The notes under the pieces are model-generated. The model saw nothing but the letters and a program-made list of their open reading frames with translations, searched no databases and had not been told where the DNA came from. Positions 6,160 to 12,610 of a stretch of 16,405 nucleotides of DNA are shown here, piece by piece; the first letter of the stretch is position 1, and every line of letters starts with the position of its first letter. This DNA comes from an uncultured Anaerolineales bacterium (GTDB lineage Bacteria > Chloroflexota > Anaerolineae > Anaerolineales > Villigracilaceae). The DNA lies in the NCBI GenBank assembly GCA_937928015.1, contig CALFXA010000261.1, forward strand, positions 1 through 16,405. Reading direction: 5' to 3'. A program made the position numbers and the translations under genes.

Positions 6160-8685
6160 ATGGAAATTGACGATTTAGTAACCTACAGCTATGAACAAGG
6201 CAAGCATATCCTTGAGGAACGGGAAACTAACACCCTCAGGGATTATGGTCAATTTCTTACACCACCCACTGTTGCCCACTATATGGCAACAAAACTAGGA
6301 CAAATTAAAAATGGCGCATCCCTGCTTGATCCAGCCTGTGGTTCGGGCATCTTGGTTTGTGCAGTCATCGAACGATTAATTGCCGAAAAAAATCCGCTCG
6401 AAATTTCTGTCAGTGCATACGAAACAGACAAAGAGCTTGCCGAGTTGAGCAAACAGGTCTTTGAACTTACCAGTCAGAAGGCAGCAAAACACGGAATACG
6501 ACTTCACTGGAAGGTGTTTCAGGAAGACTTTATCCTCGCCTGTTTGCCAGACAAGCAGCCCTCCCTGTTTGGTCCAGGTGAGACACGACACAATTCGTTC
6601 GATTTTGTGGTTAGCAATCCTCCTTATTTCAAACTCAATACAGAAGATCCCCGTGTTAAAGCCGTATCTGGACGGCTTAACGGGCATACGAACATTTACA
6701 CGCTCTTCATGGCATTGTCTGCCAAACTGCTTGTGCCGCAAGGAAAAGCCTGTTTTATCGTTCCACGCAGTTTCTGCTCAGGTACATATTTCTCTGAATT
6801 TCGTCGTGATCTACTAAAAGACGTACTACCACTGGCGGTGCATTTATTCCAGTCTCGCAATGATATTTTCAAAAGCGATGAAGTCCTGCAGGAAAACGTG
6901 ATTTTCTCCTTCGAAAAGTCATCCCACCGAGAAAATAGTTATCGGGCAGGCAATGTCAATATTTCAACATCCAGCAATGAGACCGAATTGAATGAAGCCA
7001 TTTCGCGACGGGTCTCTTTTAATTATTTCCTGAGCGACTATAATGGGCTGTTCTATTTTCGCCTCCCAACAGGCATTCTGGATGAACAGATTTTAGATGC
7101 GGTTGATCGATGGGGTGGATCTCTTGAAAAGTATGGATTGCAAATCTCAACAGGAAGGGTTGTGCCCTTTCGCGCCAAGCCATTGTTGCGAGAACTTCCT
7201 CAAAAAGAGAATGGGGTGGTTCCGTTGTTGTGGATGCAAAACGTAAAACCCTATCAAGTAGAATTCCCGCTCGACCACTTCAACAAGCCTCAAGCGCTTC
7301 TGGCAAATGACCCATCCCTGCTGGTTCCATGCTCAAATTATGTGCTGCTACGGCGTTTTAGCGCAAAAGAAGACCGTCGCCGTCTGGTTGCAGCACCATT
7401 CCTAGGAGAACAATTTGAATATGCGCAGATTGGTTTCGAAAATCACCTGAATGTCATATCCAAGAAGAAAGGTGCCTTTTTGAAATATGAAACGATGGGA
7501 ATGGTTGCAATTTTAAATAGCGCAATCATGGATCGATATGTTCGTATCGTGAATGGGAATACCCAAATCAATGCTGCAGAAATTCGCACATTACCACTAC
7601 CACCGTTGGAAGTCATTACCGAAATTGGTAAGAAAATAGAAGACATCAGCCATCCAACAGCCGAACAGATTGACAGAATTATCTTTTCCACGCTTTGGCA
7701 CGAGAATTTGCTTGCCGAAGAATTTCCAATGATTCAGGAGACAAGGATTAGTATGGGAAAAATCGAACAAGCTCAGGAAATTTTGGATGCACTTGGCTTA
7801 CCATCTGCCCAGAAAAATGAAATCTCCGCCTTGACATTACTGGCGTTAGCGCAGTTATCAGAAAGAAGTGCATGGAAAAATGCAAGTAACCCCATGCTAC
7901 GCGTACATGATATTTTGATTGAAATCAAGCAACGGTATGGCCGCGAATATGCCGAAAACAGCCGCGAGACAATTCGGCGCAAGGTATTACATCAATTTGA
8001 ACAAGCTGGCATCGTCATTCAAAATGCAGACGACCCAACACGCCCAACTAACAGTGGACTGAACAATTACATGTTGACTGATCTTGCTCTCGATGTAATA
8101 CGCACTTATGGTTCCTCTACATGGGATAAAAAACAAAAATTATTTCTTGAGAAGCAAGGCAGACTCTTTGAACTCTATCAAAAAAGCAGAGAACAAAACA
8201 AAATCCCTTTGCGGGTAACAGATGGAATCACTTATAAACTGTCGCCTGGTAAGCACAACGAACTTCAATCAGCTATTGTGTCTGAATTTGGTCCACGCTT
8301 TGCTCCAGGCGCAAAACTTCTTTACTTAGGCGATACAGCGAAAAAGACTATTGTTTTTGAACAGGATTTACTCGTAAAGCTTCATATTCCTGCATCGGAG
8401 CATGGAAAGTTAGCCGATATTATTCTGTACGATGAAGAGAAGAACTGGCTTTATTTAATCGAGGCAGTAACATCTCATGGCCCTGTTTCACCAAAGCGCC
8501 ATGTGGAAATGGAGAAACTTCTCAAACAATGCACCGCATACAGAATTTATGTCACAGCCTTTTTGGATTTTGCAACTTTCAAGAAATTTTCGAACGAGAT
8601 TGCGTGGGAAACAGAGGTTTGGATTGCAGAAATGCCATCCCACATGATCCATTTCAACGGTGACAAATTCCTAGGACCTCGATAA
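6160..8685 (+). CDS. Single-chain restriction-modification enzyme: adenine-N6 methyltransferase fused to BsuBI/PstI-family endonuclease
   Basis: The 841-aa protein joins two enzymes. Residues about 1-531 are an Eco57I/M.PstI-type DNA methyltransferase, with motif X YGQFLTPP (29-36), SAM-binding motif I LLDPACGSG (55-63), catalytic motif IV SNPPY (152-156), then a target-recognition region. Residues about 532-841 match the BsuBI/PstI endonuclease family: REYAENSRETIRRKVLHQFEQAG, DDPTRPTNS, YKLSPGKHNELQ, LYLGDTAKK, HGKLADIILYDEEKNW (748-763), LIEAVTSHGP (766-775), IAWETEVW and the terminal FNGDKFLGPR. Asp753 and Glu768 are candidate PD-(D/E)XK-type residues. In PstI and BsuBI the two activities are separate proteins; here the joint falls before Met532, which has its own AAGGA. 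The gene is clearly AT-richer than its neighbours, which suggests horizontal transfer. CTGCAG specificity is possible by family but not shown. Confidence 0.9.
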   Translation: MEIDDLVTYSYEQGKHILEERETNTLRDYGQFLTPPTVAHYMATKLGQIKNGASLLDPACGSGILVCAVIERLIAEKNPLEISVSAYETDKELAELSKQVFELTSQKAAKHGIRLHWKVFQEDFILACLPDKQPSLFGPGETRHNSFDFVVSNPPYFKLNTEDPRVKAVSGRLNGHTNIYTLFMALSAKLLVPQGKACFIVPRSFCSGTYFSEFRRDLLKDVLPLAVHLFQSRNDIFKSDEVLQENVIFSFEKSSHRENSYRAGNVNISTSSNETELNEAISRRVSFNYFLSDYNGLFYFRLPTGILDEQILDAVDRWGGSLEKYGLQISTGRVVPFRAKPLLRELPQKENGVVPLLWMQNVKPYQVEFPLDHFNKPQALLANDPSLLVPCSNYVLLRRFSAKEDRRRLVAAPFLGEQFEYAQIGFENHLNVISKKKGAFLKYETMGMVAILNSAIMDRYVRIVNGNTQINAAEIRTLPLPPLEVITEIGKKIEDISHPTAEQIDRIIFSTLWHENLLAEEFPMIQETRISMGKIEQAQEILDALGLPSAQKNEISALTLLALAQLSERSAWKNASNPMLRVHDILIEIKQRYGREYAENSRETIRRKVLHQFEQAGIVIQNADDPTRPTNSGLNNYMLTDLALDVIRTYGSSTWDKKQKLFLEKQGRLFELYQKSREQNKIPLRVTDGITYKLSPGKHNELQSAIVSEFGPRFAPGAKLLYLGDTAKKTIVFEQDLLVKLHIPASEHGKLADIILYDEEKNWLYLIEAVTSHGPVSPKRHVEMEKLLKQCTAYRIYVTAFLDFATFKKFSNEIAWETEVWIAEMPSHMIHFNGDKFLGPR
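7743..7755 (+). promoter_or_regulatory. Possible internal ribosome binding site and start for a free endonuclease
   Basis: AAGGA at 7743-7747 lies five bases before an in-frame ATG at 7753-7755 (Met532). Starting there would give a 310-aa protein covering the whole BsuBI/PstI-type endonuclease, close to the 316-326 aa of the stand-alone family members. A second AGGAG lies at 7736-7740. Use of this start is inferred. Confidence 0.4.
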
Positions 8686-8694
8686 ATATACTCA

Positions 8695-8730
8695 AATCAA
8701 AAAGGCGGCCCTCACACCGCCTTTTTGATT
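8695..8730. terminator. Bidirectional intrinsic terminator between convergent units
   Basis: A perfect 14-bp stem (8695-8708 with 8717-8730, GGCGG/CCGCC core flanked by A and T runs) surrounds an 8-base loop. Five T residues follow the GC core on each strand. It starts nine bases after the restriction-modification gene and ends nine bases past the stop of the protease gene, so it can serve both. Confidence 0.93.
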
Positions 8731-8739
8731 CCATGTTCA

Positions 8740-9430
8740 CTACTGCACATCGAATGCATCGATATCGAGACTACTGCTGGTCAGGCCGGGGGATGTGCCG
8801 TCCAAGTACATGCTCCATACGCTGTTGTTGTAGTACAGCACGTCCTCATCCTGCACGATGCCCAGGCCGGGGACGGACGTATCCACGCTGTAGGAGACAT
8901 AGAAGTGAGTCGCGTCCACGCGGACGAAACCGTCCACATTGGCCGTGGACCAGCCCAGGACCGAGGCGTCGAAGATGCGTGTGTACGAGCTGCCGCCATT
9001 CCAGCGGTAGACGTCCGCGTCGTCGCCTGAGCCTCCCGATCCCGGCGGAACCAGCGTGTTATCGGTCGAGAAGTACAGCGTCCCGCTCACGATGCTGATG
9101 GCGTCCAGGTCGGTGGCGCCTACGCCGTTGGCGCTGCCGTCGAAGAACAGTGACCAGGTCCCGGCGTTGTAGTACACCACGTCCTCATCCTGCACCGTGC
9201 CCAACGTCGGCACGGTCACGTTGCCATTGAAGGATAGATAAAAATGCGTGGCGTCCACGCGGTCGAAGCCGTCTACGTTGGCGGCGCCCGGCAAACCGAG
9301 CAAACTGCCCGTTCCACTGGAGTCGATGACGCGGCTGAAGGCGGACCCGTTGGTGTAGTAGATGTCGGCATCGTCGGCCGTTCCACTCACACCGGGCGGA
9401 TTCGTGTTTCCGTAGGTCGAGAAATACAGC
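8740..9430 (-). repeat. Copy 1 of a 691-bp direct repeat coding for the shared C-terminal module
   Basis: This segment matches 11920-12610 without net insertions or deletions, at a constant offset of 3180 bases. In a hand comparison 9061-9120 agrees with 12241-12300 at 56 of 60 positions, while 8761-8820 agrees with 11941-12000 at 45 of 60, so similarity is uneven. Most differences look synonymous. Confidence 0.93.
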
Positions 9431-11007
9431 GCCCCTTTGGCGGGCGTCCCCGGGGTGAGTGTGGGCGTATTCGTGGGAGTATACGTGGCTGTCGGGGTGG
9501 CGGTCATCGTGGCCGTGGCGGTTGGGGTCGGGGTAAAGGTGGGAGTGGAGGTCGGTGTGGGGGTTGTAGAGGCCGTGGCGGTCGGAGGGATGGGCGTGTC
9601 GGTGGGCGGATTTGCCAGCCAGGTGTAGGCAGCCAGGAGGTCCAGGCGGCCGTTGCCATAGGTGTTATCGGGACCCGACGATCCGAGATCAAAGGCGGAA
9701 GAGCGCAGGGCCACATCCTGTTGAGAAGCGGTGAGGTTGGGATAGGCCGAGAGCAACAGGGCCAGCCCGCCCGAGACATGCGGCGCGGACAGGGATGTGC
9801 CCGACGAGGTGGCGTAGAAACCGCCTAGGTCGGTCGAGTTGACATTCACACCCGGCGCGACCAGGTCGGGGAAGACCTCGGTGGAACCGCCGCAATCGGA
9901 GGGCCCGCGACTGCTCAGGCCGTAGATGAGGCTGCTGGAATTGATCGCCCCCACCGCCAACGCCGACGGGTTGTTGGCCGGGCTAAGGCTGGTGGAGTCA
10001 GGCGGGCCACTGTTGCCCGCCGCAAAGACGGGCAGGATGCCCGCCGCACGCAGGGCCTGCAGGTCGGGCTCGAAGTCGAGGTTACAGCCCGGGGTGGCAA
10101 AGGTCCAGGAATTATTGACCACCTGCGGCGTGTCGGCGGTGGACGAGTCGCCGTCTGGGTCGAGCATCCACTGGTAACTCAGGTGGATGGCAGTGGCGGT
10201 GGACTGACCCGCGTCATTGAAGATGCGGGCGGCGATCCACTGGGCCCCGGGCGCCACGCCGATGGAGGTTCCCCCCGCGTCGCCGCCGACCATCACGCCC
10301 ATCGTAGCCGTGCCGTGTCCACTTTTGTCGACGGGAGAGGCGGGATGCTGGCCGAAGGGGTCGTACCAGCTGTTGGTCCCGCCGCGCCAGCGATTCACCA
10401 GGTCGGGATGAGAGAGGTCCACGCCGCTGTCCAGCGACCCGACCACCACCCCCTGCCCCGTATAGCCGAGGTCCCAAAGCGATGGCGCGTTGACGAGGGT
10501 CAGGCCCGCCTCGGGAGTACCCACCGTGGGCGGCAGGGAGGCGGGGACCACATCGATGGTATCGGGGAGGATAACATACACGTCGGATAAATTTGCCAGC
10601 CCCTGGATGGTACGCGCATCGGCGGTGACCGAAAAGCCGTTGAAGATCCAGAAGGACGTGAAAGATTGTCCCTCCTGCGTGGCGCGCATCTGCAAGAACC
10701 TGCTCATCGGACCCTGGGTCTGGTCGGCGGTTCGATGAAGCGCATCGATTACGTTGGCAAGGCGCTCTTCGCGATTCTGCCCCGCCCCATCGACAAGGAT
10801 GGCTTGCTGGCGCATCTGAACGATGACCGTGGTCAACTCGCCCGTCTGGAGCGAGTCAAGGCGGGCCTGCACGGCAGGGGCAATCTTGTCGGCGCGGGCA
10901 GGCAGCATCACCCACCCTTGAGGAGAATGTTCAGCCTGCGCAAAGGCGGGAAACGTCGAGCCGAACAGAATCAGCACGACGAGCAGGAGGGCCAGCCTGG
11001 GTTTCAT
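8740..11007 (-). CDS. Secreted subtilisin-like serine protease with duplicated C-terminal module
   Basis: This 755-aa peptidase S8 starts with a signal peptide (LALLLVVLILFGSTFPAFA, cleaved near residue 23-25). Residues about 55-155 resemble an inhibitor-type propeptide. The catalytic domain (about 165-460) has Asp193 (in SLDSGVDLSHP), His231 (in SGHGTATMG), the oxyanion Asn332 (in AAGNSG) and Ser405 (in GTSLSAPHVSGG). A Thr/Pro linker (about 467-522) leads to a 229-aa C-terminal module made of two related halves, each with LYFST, DDAD, NVDGF.RVDATHFY, VQDED and YYN. The same module ends the 1117-aa protein of this operon. ATG 11007 follows AGGA and gives a normal signal peptide; a TTG at 11031 is less likely. 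The gene starts 20 bases after the membrane-protein gene. No membrane anchor or LPXTG motif is seen, so the module may itself attach to the surface. Substrate unknown. Confidence 0.93.
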   Translation of the reverse strand: MKPRLALLLVVLILFGSTFPAFAQAEHSPQGWVMLPARADKIAPAVQARLDSLQTGELTTVIVQMRQQAILVDGAGQNREERLANVIDALHRTADQTQGPMSRFLQMRATQEGQSFTSFWIFNGFSVTADARTIQGLANLSDVYVILPDTIDVVPASLPPTVGTPEAGLTLVNAPSLWDLGYTGQGVVVGSLDSGVDLSHPDLVNRWRGGTNSWYDPFGQHPASPVDKSGHGTATMGVMVGGDAGGTSIGVAPGAQWIAARIFNDAGQSTATAIHLSYQWMLDPDGDSSTADTPQVVNNSWTFATPGCNLDFEPDLQALRAAGILPVFAAGNSGPPDSTSLSPANNPSALAVGAINSSSLIYGLSSRGPSDCGGSTEVFPDLVAPGVNVNSTDLGGFYATSSGTSLSAPHVSGGLALLLSAYPNLTASQQDVALRSSAFDLGSSGPDNTYGNGRLDLLAAYTWLANPPTDTPIPPTATASTTPTPTSTPTFTPTPTATATMTATPTATYTPTNTPTLTPGTPAKGALYFSTYGNTNPPGVSGTADDADIYYTNGSAFSRVIDSSGTGSLLGLPGAANVDGFDRVDATHFYLSFNGNVTVPTLGTVQDEDVVYYNAGTWSLFFDGSANGVGATDLDAISIVSGTLYFSTDNTLVPPGSGGSGDDADVYRWNGGSSYTRIFDASVLGWSTANVDGFVRVDATHFYVSYSVDTSVPGLGIVQDEDVLYYNNSVWSMYLDGTSPGLTSSSLDIDAFDVQ
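9442..9609 (-). repeat. Low-complexity Thr/Pro linker repeats in the protease gene
   Basis: The plus strand is made of repeated GTGGGGGT/GTCGGGGT-like units that code on the minus strand for TPTPTSTP- and PTATATM-type repeats, about 56 residues. Such linkers are usually extended and often glycosylated, and they space the catalytic domain from the C-terminal module. The tract is prone to slippage and assembly error. Confidence 0.8.
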
Positions 11008-11027
11008 GGTTGCATCCTGAGGCCGCG

Positions 11028-11861
11028 TCAACGGGTGGCGACGGGCTGCACGGCCACGTCGCCAAACGCCACGGTGACGGGTGTGCCACGTTTGACCGCG
11101 TTCTGCGAGTTGGGAATCAGCGCAAAGTACATGCGGCCCTTGACGAGTTTCTGGGTGCGCATGTGCGCGTCGGGCACGAGGACAAAATCGGTATCGTCCA
11201 CATGCAGCATGGGCATGATGCCGCCGTCGGACACAAGCTGAGCGGCCTTATCGGGGTCGAGCACGCGATAACGCACATCCACCAATCCACCCGCGGCAGT
11301 CAGGGCCACCAATTCCAGTTTGATGCCGTACTGTTCTTCGAGCGCCTGCTCGGTGAGGATGGTGTCGGGTAGCGGATGGCCCCCGTGGGAATTGCTCCGC
11401 GCACCCACCTGGTACGAGACCAAGCTGAACATCATCACCGTCAACATCATGGCCAGGATGGCCACTTGCGGAGACTTGGCGGTCTTGAAGAAGCCCGCCA
11501 GATCTGTCTGCCAGGGTTTCACCAGAAAGAACAGAGCCAGGAATGCGCCTTCCACGATCATGGCCGGGATTCCGATGGGGTCGGCCCATTCTTCGACCTC
11601 CATGCCGGGCATGCCCATCGTTCGGCTCAAGATGTAGCCCAGGATGGATCCAGCCGCCACGAGGACGCCCAATCCCCACCCCCACCACAACCTGTGGCGG
11701 AAGATTCCCACCGCCGAGACGAGGCTGGCCAGAAAATTGAGGATGAATAGCCAGCCCATATAAAAGGCTTCGCTGGCTTCACTTGCGGCCGTGATGAAGT
11801 GAAGCCAGCCTGTCACCAGGATTAAGCCGATGGCAATCCACGAAATGAATTTGGGTTTCAT
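11028..11861 (-). CDS. Membrane protein with five predicted helices and an exported C-terminal domain
   Basis: I do not recognise a named family. The 277-aa protein has five hydrophobic segments, at about residues 5-24, 32-53, 59-79, 98-114 and 130-152. They are followed by a soluble C-terminal part of about 120 residues. Between helices 3 and 4 lies a Met- and acid-rich loop (MGMPGMEVEEW, about 82-92), and after helix 5 a short His-containing stretch (SNSHGGHPLP); either could bind a metal such as copper. The C-terminal part (VDVRYRVLDPDKA, MLHVDDTDFVLVP) looks beta-rich. The ATG at 11861 follows GAGGAGAG at a good distance; an upstream frame to 11918 crosses a hairpin and is rejected. The gene lies between the 1117-aa cupredoxin-type protein and the protease, so it probably works in the same envelope assembly. 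Confidence 0.85.
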   Translation of the reverse strand: MKPKFISWIAIGLILVTGWLHFITAASEASEAFYMGWLFILNFLASLVSAVGIFRHRLWWGWGLGVLVAAGSILGYILSRTMGMPGMEVEEWADPIGIPAMIVEGAFLALFFLVKPWQTDLAGFFKTAKSPQVAILAMMLTVMMFSLVSYQVGARSNSHGGHPLPDTILTEQALEEQYGIKLELVALTAAGGLVDVRYRVLDPDKAAQLVSDGGIMPMLHVDDTDFVLVPDAHMRTQKLVKGRMYFALIPNSQNAVKRGTPVTVAFGDVAVQPVATR

Positions 11862-11875
11862 AAGGACTCTCCTCG

Positions 11876-11909
11876 CCGGGCGGGAGGGTCCTGTAACCCT
11901 CCCGCCCGG
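11876..11909. repeat. GC-rich 14-bp perfect inverted repeat between two operon genes
   Basis: The sequence at 11876-11889 is repeated in reverse complement at 11896-11909 around a 6-base loop. It lies after the 1117-aa gene and just before the ribosome binding site of the membrane-protein gene. No T run follows on the minus strand, so it is more likely an mRNA processing or stabilising hairpin than a full terminator. Confidence 0.8.
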
Positions 11910-11919
11910 ACATGTCATG

Positions 11920-12610
11920 CTATGGCAGGTCGAAGGCGTCGATGTCGAGGTTGCCGCTGGTCAGGCCGTAGCCGGTACCGTCAAAGTACACGGTCCACAC
12001 GCCATTGTTGTAGTACAGCACATCCTCGTCTTGCACCGTCCCCAGGCCGGGGACGGTCGTGTCCACGCTGTAAGAGACGTAGAAGTGAGTCGCGTCCACG
12101 CGGGCGAAGCCATCCACATTGGCCGTGGACCAGCCCAGAGCCGAGGCGTCGAAGATGCGCGTGTACGAGCTACCGCCGTTCCAGCGGTAGATGTCCGCGT
12201 CATCGCCCGAGCCGCCCGAGCCCGGCGGGACCAGCGTGTTATCGGTCGAGAAGTACAGGGTCCCGCCCACAATGCTGATGGCGTCCAGGTCGGTGGCACC
12301 CACACTGTTGACGCTGCCGTCAAAGAACAGTGACCAGGTCCCGGCGTTGTAGTACACCACGTCTTCATCCTGCACCGTACCCAGGGTGGGAATGTTCACC
12401 GCATCGGCAAAGGACAGGTAGAAGTGAGTGGCATCCACGCGGTCGAAACCGTCCACATTGGCAAAGCTTGAGAGGCCAAGCAGGCTGCCCGTTCCACTGG
12501 AGTCAATGACGCGACTGAAGGCGGACCCATTGAAGTAGTAGATGTCGGCATCGTCAGCCGTTCCACTCACGCCGGGCGGATTACTGTTTCCGAAGGTGGA
12601 GAAGTACAGC
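11920..12610 (-). repeat. Copy 2 of the 691-bp direct repeat coding for the shared C-terminal module
   Basis: This is the partner of 8740-9430 and forms the last 230 codons of the 1117-aa gene. Each copy also holds an internal twofold protein repeat. Both copies sit at the very 3' end of their genes and in the same orientation, so the module was spread as a unit. Confidence 0.93.

Noticed and set aside
6160..8685. Type I HsdM or ordinary Type IIG enzyme
   Set aside because: No specificity subunit is near, and the C-terminal half matches the BsuBI/PstI endonuclease family, not the N-terminal nuclease of typical Type IIG enzymes.
9244..9828. Gly/Arg-rich plus-strand frame opposite the protease linker
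   Set aside because: It is a shadow of the GC-rich Thr/Pro linker and repeat module; the product is low-complexity.
11008..11031. TTG start at 11031 for the protease
   Set aside because: ATG 11007 follows AGGA at good spacing and begins a normal signal peptide; the extra eight residues would precede it.
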